From Tepidisphaeraceae bacterium (GTDB lineage: Bacteria; Planctomycetota; Phycisphaerae; Tepidisphaerales; Tepidisphaeraceae): a DNA stretch of 6,417 bases. Shown piece after piece: positions 1-5,695 of this stretch. The stretch's first letter is position 1. Each line of letters begins with the position of its first letter. The notes under the pieces were generated by a model that saw only the letters and a program-made list of their open reading frames with translations, was not told the DNA's origin and did no database searches. The DNA is taken from positions 1 through 6,417 of the forward strand of contig JANWHF010000234.1 of NCBI GenBank assembly GCA_025450555.1. The letters are read 5' to 3'. The translations under genes and the position numbers were made by a program.

Positions 1-1081
1 ACTCGCTCAATGAGAGGCTGTTTGCGCGGTGATAGCAGTCATAAAGCCGCAGAATTAAAGGCGTCGCGACCTCGACAAGCTGCCGAAGATGAGCAAACGC
101 CTCCTTCAAGTCTGGATTTTCTTCCTGCCCAAGGATAAATGCCGCGTAGTAGGCTCCAAAGCGCCTGAGTGATCCCAGGACTTGGACAATTTGCTCTGCG
201 CCACCGATTCCGTGGAAATAGGTGCGAAATTGTTGGTAAATTTCATCGGCTTTGAATTGCTTGCTCGGGTGTAGCTGAAGCGTCAAGTAATCTCGGACGA
301 ATTTGTCGAAATCGGTTCGGTAACGTGAGCCAAAGGATTTTTCAATCGGCTGCCAGTAACTCAGGTAGAGGGCGGTCTGCGCTTCCTCATTCTGCCTCAT
401 CAACACGTAATTCCGGATCAGGTCGGCTTGCGTTAGATCGAGGCCGGTTGAGTTCAGGCTTTCGAAAATCATCTGCGGGTCGTCCTGCCCGCGCGTCAGG
501 GCAACGTCAACCGCGACAAGCTTCGTCAGGCCGCGATAAACGACTTCGAGATCAGCATCACACAGGCGATCCGCGAAGAAATCGAAGTTCTCTTTAATGC
601 GATTTGAACACTCTTTCGGCTCCTCATTTCCATCCAATAGAGCAGAAAGCATTTCCTGGTCATTGCGCCGGAGATGCAGCTTATAACGACGGTCCCCGGT
701 GCCATGCGTGTTGCATAAATAGTAGTCGTTCAATTCGGCTCGGCTTGGGAGGCCCGTTTGTCCTCCAGTTGCCGCATCAATTCCATCTGAAGGGATACGA
801 TTCCGCAGGGCGACAAGAAGCAGTGAGAGCGTTGTCAAACGCTGCTGGCCATCAATCAGAAGCCAGCGTGTGATTCTCGCGGAGGATTCCTCGGCGGCAA
901 TGTAAACAACCGATCCCACGAAATGCGCCTTCGCACGCTCGTCGGCGCCAATTCGAATTATGTCGTTCCAAAGTTGAAGGCAGTGCTTTGTGCCCCAGCT
1001 ATAGTCACGCTGAAAGACCGGCACAATGAATTGCTTTGGCCCTTCGAGCAGATGCGTCAGGCGAACGTCCTCTGCCTTCAT
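1..1081 (-). CDS. DUF262 (GmrSD-type) domain protein, C-terminus cut by window edge
   Basis: The frame opens with ATG at 1081 and stays open to the left edge, giving 360 visible residues. No stop is present, so the gene is partial at its 3' end. The start is supported by AGGAG at 1090-1094, eight bases upstream. DUF262 signatures appear in order: PVFQRDYSW at residues 21-29, IDGQQRLTTL at 76-85, FESLNSTGLDL at 206-216 and LTQADLIRNY at 216-225. DUF262 is a ParB/sulfiredoxin-like fold. It is the N-terminal, nucleotide-dependent part of GmrSD type IV restriction enzymes, which cut DNA carrying modified cytosines, and it also occurs in other defence proteins. In many homologues a DUF1524 HNH nuclease domain follows; here it would lie beyond the edge, so nuclease function is inference. 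The gene is 113 bases downstream of hicA. No strong promoter is visible in that gap, only weak matches such as TAATAT near 1100. The family call is firm; the exact substrate is unknown. Confidence 0.9.
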   Translation of the reverse strand, partial: MKAEDVRLTHLLEGPKQFIVPVFQRDYSWGTKHCLQLWNDIIRIGADERAKAHFVGSVVYIAAEESSARITRWLLIDGQQRLTTLSLLLVALRNRIPSDGIDAATGGQTGLPSRAELNDYYLCNTHGTGDRRYKLHLRRNDQEMLSALLDGNEEPKECSNRIKENFDFFADRLCDADLEVVYRGLTKLVAVDVALTRGQDDPQMIFESLNSTGLDLTQADLIRNYVLMRQNEEAQTALYLSYWQPIEKSFGSRYRTDFDKFVRDYLTLQLHPSKQFKADEIYQQFRTYFHGIGGAEQIVQVLGSLRRFGAYYAAFILGQEENPDLKEAFAHLRQLVEVATPLILRLYDCYHRANSLSLSE

Positions 1082-1194
1082 TGGATTGGCTCCTGCGATA
1101 TTAGTTGAATAAAAATCTTCAAGAGGGTGCTCAACTGAAAGGGAGATGCTCCCCGCCCACGAGAAGCGCCGCGTGCCGCCGGTCCTCGATTCAT

Positions 1195-1386
1195 TCACCC
1201 GCCGATTTCGGGGATCGAAAGACCTCGGCAGATCTTTCGCGCCAGGACGTTTGCTATTTCAATGTGCCTGGGAACGGCCTCGGTTTGGCCGGTTCTTGGA
1301 TTGGTCCAAAGTGAATGACTGGCGCCTTCCCGTTTCAGCACGCACCCGTGCTGGCGAAGATGCCGCAGCAGCGCCCCTCGTTTCAT
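1195..1386 (-). CDS. hicA: HicA-family mRNA interferase toxin
   Basis: This 63-aa protein has the small double-stranded-RNA-binding-like fold expected of HicA. It begins with a basic helix (KRGALLRHLRQHG), followed by GASHSLW, where His24 is the expected catalytic residue. The C-terminal half holds VPRH (residues 38-41) and a helix corresponding to the usual 'EIxxGTLRxIxKQxGLS' region, here reading EIANVLARKICRGLSIP. HicA toxins cleave mRNA independently of translation and are held inactive by HicB. The ATG overlaps the hicB stop codon through ATGA at 1383-1386, so translation is coupled to the antitoxin gene. The length is typical for the family and no residue loss is evident, so the toxin looks intact. 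Confidence 0.9.
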   Translation of the reverse strand: MKRGALLRHLRQHGCVLKREGASHSLWTNPRTGQTEAVPRHIEIANVLARKICRGLSIPEIGG

Positions 1387-1598
1387 TCGATCACGACCGT
1401 TTCGCGAATCGCATCCTTGGGAATTCCGCGCAGCCCTTCCTCAAGCCGATCCGCAAGAATTAACTCGATCGCCTCGCGGAGACTCTGAAGAGCATCGTCC
1501 TTCGTGCGGCCCTGCCCGTTGGCTCCTGGAACCTCGGGGCAATACGCGATGAACCAACCCTCGTCCTGCTCGACGATTGCAGTGAATTCGTTTCGCAT
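1383..1598 (-). CDS. hicB: HicB-family antitoxin
   Basis: This 71-aa protein has the HicB N-terminal signature: FTAIVEQDEGWFIAYCPEVPG (residues 5-25), then GQGRTKDDALQSLREAIELI (28-47). This is a partial RNase H-like fold that binds and blocks HicA. There is no C-terminal ribbon-helix-helix or helix-turn-helix domain, so it belongs to the short HicB group and any DNA-binding autoregulation is not evident. The antitoxin gene precedes the toxin, the reverse of the classical hicA-hicB order, and the two overlap by four bases. No Shine-Dalgarno sequence precedes the ATG. Instead, a consensus extended -10 element ends six bases upstream, suggesting a leaderless or nearly leaderless transcript. Confidence 0.9.
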   Translation of the reverse strand: MRNEFTAIVEQDEGWFIAYCPEVPGANGQGRTKDDALQSLREAIELILADRLEEGLRGIPKDAIRETVVIE

Positions 1599-1604
1599 GC
1601 CGGA

Positions 1605-1613
1605 ATTATATCA
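1605..1613 (-). promoter_or_regulatory. Extended -10 promoter for hicBA
   Basis: On the minus strand this reads TGATATAAT, an exact TGn-TATAAT extended -10 box. The expected transcription start, about seven bases downstream, falls at or next to the hicB ATG (1598). The element sits in the 23-base gap after the acyltransferase stop. A perfect TTGACA at 1620-1625 is only nine bases away, too close to act as its -35 box, but extended -10 promoters need no -35. The sequence match is direct observation; promoter activity and the leaderless start are inference. Confidence 0.55.
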
Positions 1614-1621
1614 TCAAACTG

Positions 1622-2815
1622 TCAATACGGGAAAAACCGCTTGAGCCGCAGGAAATGCTTCTCGTAGAGATGCCAGCTTGCAAAGGCGAGAACATAGGTC
1701 GCCAAAGCAGACATCACGGCAAACGCAAGGACGCCGCCGTTGGTCGAGTGAAGCAGGTGGCCGAGGCGTGCCGGCGCGAAGCAGATCAGGAACGGCCGCA
1801 GCAACATGTGGTGCAGCACATACATGGCAAAGCTATATTTTCCAACGATTCGCAGCGTGCGCCATTCCATGATCTTTCGGAGCGGCGCCGCCGGATAATC
1901 CGAAATCACCACCGCCAGCAGCGCGGCAAAAATCACCGCCAGCAGGGTAAAGCCGGCCAGGTTCATCGTCCGGCCATAATGATTGAATCCGCCGCGCAGG
2001 AAACTCACACCAACCAATGCGGCTAAGGAGAATAGCCCCACGGCTCCAACCCATCGCCGGACTCGCTCGACGCGCAGGTTCGTCCGAACCAGCAGCGCCA
2101 GCAACCCCCCAATCGCCAGCCCATCCACCCGGCAGGGCGTCAACAAATACGTTGCTGAGGTTTCACCGGTCTTGAACACGATCCCGGCTCGCAATGCCAC
2201 GGCACCGACCACAAAAATCCCGCAGACCCAGGCGAACTGCTTTCGCGAGCAAAACCAGACCAGCGCCGGCCAGACCAGATAAAAATGCTCCTCTACCGCC
2301 AGCGACCAGAAATGGCCAATCGGGCCGAAGTCATTTTTATTGTGAAAAGAGATATAGAAATTACTCAGGTAGGCGAACATCCATTTCAGTGACGCCCGGA
2401 TCTCATCAAATCCAAAGAAATGGCTGGCCCGCGGAAAGAGCATGACGATGGCGACGAAGCTCACCACGCCGTAATAAAGCGGAAAAATGCGGACCGCTCG
2501 GCGGGCATAGAAGCTCTTGAAATAGTGGCCAGAATCATCCGCCTTGGCGTCGAGCAGAATGCCGGTGATGAGAAATCCGCTGAGGACAAAAAATAGATCG
2601 ACGCCGCACCACCCCCAGCTCGAAATGGTTTGGAGATGCGCGGCCCAACCAGTGAGAAGCCGGGTCTGGTCTCGAAAGAGAAAGTGATAGAACATCACCG
2701 CCAGCACGGCACATCCGCGCAGGCCATCGAGCGCGGGGATATGCCCGCGGGTCCAATGCGGCGCCGGTCGCGCGGCGGTTGGCTCGAGGTTACTGGTGGT
2801 TTGAAGCGTTGACAT
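1622..2815 (-). CDS. Acyltransferase-3 family integral membrane protein
   Basis: This is a 397-aa polytopic inner-membrane protein of the acyltransferase-3 (OafA/YrhL) family, which transfers acetyl or other acyl groups to extracytoplasmic sugars such as O-antigen, exopolysaccharide or peptidoglycan. Family marks appear in the usual order: IPALDGLRG at residues 26-34; FYH at 42-44, where His44 is the expected catalytic histidine; the membrane segment GVDLFFVLSGFLITG at 71-85; FYARRAVRIFPLYY at 102-115; and WSLAVEEHFYLVWP at 170-183. About eight further hydrophobic segments follow, to a short basic tail ending KRFFPY. It is a stand-alone membrane domain without a C-terminal SGNH domain. I chose ATG at 2815 because the family normally begins 20-40 residues before the DGLRG motif and because a strong hairpin sits just upstream. 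A GTG at 2872 would add 19 residues. Neither start has a good Shine-Dalgarno sequence. The substrate cannot be told from sequence or neighbours. Confidence 0.9.
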   Translation of the reverse strand: MSTLQTTSNLEPTAARPAPHWTRGHIPALDGLRGCAVLAVMFYHFLFRDQTRLLTGWAAHLQTISSWGWCGVDLFFVLSGFLITGILLDAKADDSGHYFKSFYARRAVRIFPLYYGVVSFVAIVMLFPRASHFFGFDEIRASLKWMFAYLSNFYISFHNKNDFGPIGHFWSLAVEEHFYLVWPALVWFCSRKQFAWVCGIFVVGAVALRAGIVFKTGETSATYLLTPCRVDGLAIGGLLALLVRTNLRVERVRRWVGAVGLFSLAALVGVSFLRGGFNHYGRTMNLAGFTLLAVIFAALLAVVISDYPAAPLRKIMEWRTLRIVGKYSFAMYVLHHMLLRPFLICFAPARLGHLLHSTNGGVLAFAVMSALATYVLAFASWHLYEKHFLRLKRFFPY

Positions 2816-2844
2816 CGTCCGGCGTTCTTGCAGCAGAAACAGGC

Positions 2845-2870
2845 GGGCCGCGATGGACAAATCGCGGCCC
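2845..2870 (-). promoter_or_regulatory. Leader hairpin upstream of the acyltransferase gene
   Basis: This is a perfect 10-bp inverted repeat, GGGCCGCGAT and ATCGCGGCCC, around a 6-base loop (2855-2860). It lies 29 to 55 bases upstream of the chosen ATG and would form a very stable GC-rich RNA stem in the leader. No T-run follows on either strand, so it is not a canonical intrinsic terminator. It could be a dyad operator, a translation-modulating stem or a 3'-end stabiliser for the upstream transcript. Its presence argues against the longer GTG start at 2872, which would place the hairpin inside coding sequence. Confidence 0.5.
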
Positions 2871-2920
2871 ACTTCTCGCGATGGGCGAAAGCAGACAAAT
2901 AGCCCTGAATAAGGTTTAAC

Positions 2921-3145
2921 CTAAGCAGGGAGCTCGAGTTCCTCCGCGGGAACCTCATAGGGCTGCGCCAACTCAGGGGAGACATCGATACGCCGTATTC
3001 GCAGAAGCTGCCGACCGCCTTTGCCAATAAAGCCTCGGTCTTCGATCACTTCCGCGGGTAAACGCTTAGGACCAACGCGGAGTAAAACCTGATCGCCGGC
3101 GCGAATCTTCCTTTGACATTTTCGTCGTGGCGCTCGGGATGCCAT
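2921..3145 (-). CDS. Small hypothetical protein, possible KOW/SH3-like beta-barrel
   Basis: This is a 74-aa protein of unrecognised function. The start is well supported: AAGGAG at 3152-3157 with a six-base spacer to ATG, the best ribosome-binding site in the window. The N-terminus is strongly basic (residues 1-16 include seven Arg or Lys). The middle reads RAGDQVLLR (15-23), AEVIEDRGFIG (31-41), then GGRQLLRIRRI (43-53), alternating hydrophobic residues with turns as in a small five-stranded barrel of the KOW or SH3 type. The tail is acidic (VPAEELELPA). The basic start and barrel suggest nucleic-acid or ribosome binding, but this is inference. It lies 21 bases after the end of the HEPN-like gene and is probably co-transcribed with it, so it could be a partner or antitoxin. 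The next gene, the acyltransferase, starts 105 bases further on. Confidence 0.7.
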   Translation of the reverse strand: MASRAPRRKCQRKIRAGDQVLLRVGPKRLPAEVIEDRGFIGKGGRQLLRIRRIDVSPELAQPYEVPAEELELPA

Positions 3146-3166
3146 TTCAAACTCCTTGGCGTATCG

Positions 3167-3745
3167 TTACCAGGGCTTCTTACCGATTATTGTAGTCAAG
3201 TGCTGGCCAACTGCTAAATCGAATTCTCGGGCCAGCATATTGCAATGGGCCCGCCAGCGCCGAACCTCGTGGACCTGCAACACGGTCTTTCCACCTGGAG
3301 ACACCGAAGCAAAATCCTGATGGGCGATTGCGTTTCGCCAGCGATTGAGTTTTTCAAGACTCGCTCGTCAGCCCGTATTTTGCGGATGAGCTAACTGTAC
3401 CTGCACCCAGAAATCCATTCCGAGCCGCCCAAAATCGCTGCCGATATTTCCGGGGTTGGGGTTCCCAGAATCGAGTTTACGCCCCGTCGTTAACTGAGCG
3501 CGAAAGATATCTCGTAAATCTGCATTTGGAACCAACGTTGTCAGCGCATCCACCGCCTCTGAGTGCAAGTCGCGACAGAACCGCTGGAACTGGGACGAAA
3601 GGAGTACGGCATAGGCATGGTTAACCTGCAGGGTGGCGAAGCGCCGGCCCGACCCTCGGCCGCCCACCGCGCGATGGGCGACCTCAAGCTCGTCAAGAGC
3701 TTGCCTTGCCTCGTTAAACCACATCGAAAGGGATTGCGACGGCAT
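3167..3745 (-). pseudogene. HEPN-domain protein interrupted by an in-frame TGA
   Basis: An ATG at 3745 opens a frame of 125 residues that ends at TGA 3368-3370. The same frame then continues for 66 codons to TAA at 3167-3169, still protein-like (RASLEKLNRW, later QVHEVRRWRAHCNML). The N-terminal part has a helical region with FATLQVNHAYAVLLSSQF, where helices of a HEPN bundle are expected. The second part carries RNAIAHQDF (RNAIAH at 3320-3337), the R-x4-H signature of HEPN ribonucleases. One nonsense change, for example CGA to TGA, would explain the break. The truncated 125-aa product would lack the catalytic motif. HEPN proteins commonly act as RNA-cutting toxins or defence effectors; the subfamily here is not certain. 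The gene starts nine bases after the ahcY stop, in the same frame, with no Shine-Dalgarno sequence, so it would rely on coupled translation. A TTG directly abutting the ahcY stop (3754) is an alternative start. A sequencing error is also possible. Confidence 0.75.
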
Positions 3746-3754
3746 GATGCGCAA

Positions 3755-5233
3755 TCAATATCGATAGTGATCGCTCTTATACGGCCCATCGACCGACACG
3801 CCGATGTAATCGGCCTGGTCCTTGGTCAGCTTCGTGAGCTTGGCTCCGATCTTCGCCAGGTGCAGCCGGGCCACCTTTTCATCCAGGTGCTTGGGCAGCA
3901 CGTAGACCTTCTTCTCATACTTCTTGTTGTTGATGGCCAGCTCGATCTGGGCGATCGTCTGGTTCGTGAAGCTGTTGCTCATCACAAAGCTCGGGTGACC
4001 CGTCGCGCAGCCGAGGTTCAGCAATCGCCCTTCGGCCAGAATCATCACGCTGTGTCCATCCGCAAACGTCCACATGTCATATTGCGGCTTGATGTTGGTC
4101 TTCTTGATGCCCGGCGTCTTCTTCAGGCCGGCCATGTCTATTTCGTTATCGAAGTGGCCGATGTTCCCGACGATGGCCTTGTCCTTCATCTTGGCCATGT
4201 GCTCGGCGGTAATGATGTTCTTGTTGCCGGTCGTCGTGATGAAGATGTCGGCATAGGGCAGCGTGTCTTCGACCGTGAGAACTTGATAACCCTCCATCGC
4301 GGCTTGGAGGGCGCAGATCGGATCAATCTCGGTAACGATCACGCGCGCGCCCTGCCCGCGAAGCGATTGGCAGCAGCCTTTGCCCACGTCGCCGTAGCCG
4401 CAGACGACCGTGACCTTGCCGGAGATCATCACATCGGTGGCTCGGAACAAGCCATCGACGAGCGAATGCCGGCAGCCATACAGATTGTCGAACTTGCTCT
4501 TGGTGACGCTGTCATTGACGTTGATGGCCGGGAACAGGAGGGTGCCGGCTTTCTGCATTTCATAGAGGCGATGAACGCCGGTGGTGGTTTCCTCGCTGAC
4601 ACCCTGCACTTCCCTGGCCACCTTCGTCCAGCGCTGCGGATCCTGCTTGAGGGTCTGCGCCAGCAGACCGAGGATCACTTTGAATTCTTCGTTGTCGGTG
4701 GTTTCGGGGCCGGGAACTTTGCCGGCCTTTTCAAACTCGACGCCCTTGTGAATCAGCAATGTCGCATCGCCGCCGTCATCGACGATCTGATTCGGCCCTT
4801 TGCCATCGCCGAAGTCGAGGGCGCGCTCGGTGCACCACCAGTATTCTTCGAGTGTCTCGCCCTTCCAGGCGAAAACGGGAATGCCGGCCGGATGCGCCGT
4901 CGAGCCCCTCGGCCCCACCGCCACCGCGGCAGCGGCGTGATCCTGCGTGCTGAAAATGTTGCACGAGCACCAGCGCACCGTCGCGCCCAGCGCCGCGAGC
5001 GTCTCGATCAGCACTGCCGTCTGAATCGTCATGTGCAAAGAGCCCATGACCCGCAGCCCTTTGAGCGGCTGCTGCCGGGCATATTCCTCACGCACCGCCA
5101 TCAGGCCAGGCATTTCCTGCTCGGCGAGCATGATTTCCTTCCGCCCCCACTCGGCCAGCGAAAGGTCGGCAACTTTGAATTCCAGGCTATGGGTTGAATC
5201 CGTCGTGCGGTTCGGTTTTTCCATCACGGTCAT
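3755..5233 (-). CDS. ahcY: S-adenosylhomocysteinase (adenosylhomocysteine hydrolase)
   Basis: This 492-aa cytoplasmic enzyme reversibly splits S-adenosylhomocysteine into homocysteine and adenosine, removing the product inhibitor of methyltransferases and feeding the methionine cycle. The sequence shows all main elements: SLHMTIQTAVLIETL (65-79) in the substrate domain; CSCNIFSTQDHAAAA (89-103); ETTTGVHRL (215-223); NDSVTKSKFDNLYGCRHSL (240-258), with the catalytic Lys and Asp; the NAD-binding loop GYGDVGKG (279-286) with VTEIDP (300-305); GNIGHFDNEID (356-366); LGCATGHPSFVMS (407-419); and the C-terminal KSDHYRY (486-492) that reaches into the NAD site of the partner subunit. It carries the roughly 40-residue insertion of bacterial-type enzymes (about 150-195). 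The start at 5233 is supported by GAAGGA at 5240-5245; ATG at 5224 is less likely. The gene looks intact. It follows a methyltransferase-domain protein and a BolA-like gene and precedes the broken HEPN gene. Confidence 0.98.
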   Translation of the reverse strand: MTVMEKPNRTTDSTHSLEFKVADLSLAEWGRKEIMLAEQEMPGLMAVREEYARQQPLKGLRVMGSLHMTIQTAVLIETLAALGATVRWCSCNIFSTQDHAAAAVAVGPRGSTAHPAGIPVFAWKGETLEEYWWCTERALDFGDGKGPNQIVDDGGDATLLIHKGVEFEKAGKVPGPETTDNEEFKVILGLLAQTLKQDPQRWTKVAREVQGVSEETTTGVHRLYEMQKAGTLLFPAINVNDSVTKSKFDNLYGCRHSLVDGLFRATDVMISGKVTVVCGYGDVGKGCCQSLRGQGARVIVTEIDPICALQAAMEGYQVLTVEDTLPYADIFITTTGNKNIITAEHMAKMKDKAIVGNIGHFDNEIDMAGLKKTPGIKKTNIKPQYDMWTFADGHSVMILAEGRLLNLGCATGHPSFVMSNSFTNQTIAQIELAINNKKYEKKVYVLPKHLDEKVARLHLAKIGAKLTKLTKDQADYIGVSVDGPYKSDHYRY

Positions 5234-5251
5234 GTTTGTTCCTTCTTCAGA

Positions 5252-5266
5252 TGAGACGCCGCCTCA
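5252..5266 (-). other. Short hairpin just upstream of the ahcY ribosome-binding site
   Basis: The transcript would read TGAGGC-GGC-GTCTCA, a 6-bp stem (one G-U pair) with a 3-base loop, ending six bases before the GAAGGA ribosome-binding site. It is small and lacks the conserved elements I would expect of a SAH riboswitch, so I report it only as a possible leader structure. Confidence 0.3.
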
Positions 5267-5279
5267 AAACATGTTTCGA
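5264..5279 (-). promoter_or_regulatory. Palindrome in the ahcY leader, candidate operator
   Basis: The core AAACATGTTT (5267-5276) is a perfect 10-bp palindrome. With one mismatched pair it extends to 16 bp (TCaAAACATGTTTcGA). It lies about 31-46 bases upstream of the ahcY ATG, in the 82-base gap after the BolA-like gene. ArsR-family dimers bind palindromes of this general kind, and an ArsR/methyltransferase fusion appears to be encoded upstream, so an operator role is a reasonable inference. A 10-bp palindrome can also arise by chance. Confidence 0.35.
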
Positions 5280-5315
5280 TTGACGGTCGTCGAAAGTCAG
5301 TTCATTCCCTTTATG

Positions 5316-5639
5316 TCACAAGTCAGATTTTATCGGGTCGTCAAATTCGGCATTCATAAACGAAGTTGAAAGTTCGCTCGGCGAGAGCAGCAACAGCACC
5401 GATATTTCCTGAATGTCATCTCCGCCGAGTCGGTCGGCGATGTACTTCACCACCTCATGGTGGCGCTGAGCCTTTGATCGCCCGGAAAATCGTTCGTCCA
5501 CAATCCTGACCCGAATCGAACCCGAGTTTTGACGATACAGCGTTGCAACAGCCCCTGGGTGCTGCTCCTCGTATGCGTTGAGCGCCTTCTGCACGCTTAA
5601 TACCAGTTCATCGGTCGGTCCTCGCACAATTTCTGCCAT
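5316..5639 (-). CDS. BolA-like small protein
   Basis: This is a 107-aa soluble protein. Residues 43-63 contain IRVRIVDERF, then FSGRSKAQRH (51-60), followed by a helix and ISVLLLLSPSEL (79-90). This order matches the BolA core: a strand ending in 'F.GkslveRH', a helix 'rlv...l.eel', then a strand 'iHALsi.a.TPeE'. BolA proteins have a class II KH-like fold and work with monothiol glutaredoxins in iron-sulfur handling or as DNA-binding regulators. The match here is my own alignment by eye, so the family call is inference; it may be annotated simply as hypothetical. I chose ATG at 5639, with AAGG eight bases upstream; a GTG at 5657 would add six residues. It lies between the methyltransferase-domain gene and ahcY, ending 82 bases before ahcY, which suggests but does not prove a link to methyl-cycle metabolism. 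Confidence 0.75.
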   Translation of the reverse strand: MAEIVRGPTDELVLSVQKALNAYEEQHPGAVATLYRQNSGSIRVRIVDERFSGRSKAQRHHEVVKYIADRLGGDDIQEISVLLLLSPSELSTSFMNAEFDDPIKSDL

Positions 5640-5648
5640 TGCCACAAC

Positions 5649-5677
5649 CTTATACACTCACCGGCGTGCGCCGTCAG
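5649..5677 (-). promoter_or_regulatory. Weak sigma70-like promoter candidate for the BolA-like gene
   Basis: On the minus strand CTGACG (5672-5677, 4 of 6 matches to TTGACA) is followed after 17 bases by TATAAG (5649-5654, 5 of 6 matches to TATAAT). The expected transcript start near 5642 would leave almost no leader before ATG 5639, and the -10 box overlaps the AAGG that could serve as ribosome-binding site, so at most one of the two readings is likely right. Confidence 0.3.
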
Positions 5678-5695
5678 GCATGGCAAGCGCACGAT

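Noticed and set aside
325..1108. Several plus-strand open frames (325-597, 604-873, 923-1108)
   Set aside because: They are antisense to the well-supported DUF262 frame that runs off the left edge, and their translations show no family features.
1620..1625. A perfect TTGACA -35 hexamer near the hicB promoter
   Set aside because: It is only nine bases from TATAAT, far short of the roughly 17 needed, and it overlaps the acyltransferase stop codon. The extended -10 box is the better explanation.
2816..2872. A 19-residue N-terminal extension of the acyltransferase from GTG 2872
   Set aside because: There is no ribosome-binding site, the extension contains the perfect hairpin, and the family does not need these residues.
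3368..3370. Recoding of TGA as an amino acid in the HEPN gene
   Set aside because: At least five other genes in the window (ahcY, hicA, hicB, the acyltransferase, the BolA-like gene) end normally on TGA. A nonsense mutation or a sequence error is simpler.
3563..5197. A 544-codon open frame on the plus strand
   Set aside because: It lies exactly antisense to the highly conserved ahcY gene, and its translation has low-complexity His/Arg/Ala/Gly composition with no recognisable family. It is a codon-bias shadow.
5234..5315. SAH riboswitch upstream of ahcY
   Set aside because: The leader is only 82 bases and I could not find the conserved SAH riboswitch core or its pairing pattern, only a small 6-bp stem and a palindrome. 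A covariance-model search would settle it.
5662..5673. CGGCG-TG-CGCCG mini-palindrome upstream of the BolA-like gene
   Set aside because: The loop of two bases cannot close, and such short GC palindromes are expected by chance in this base composition.
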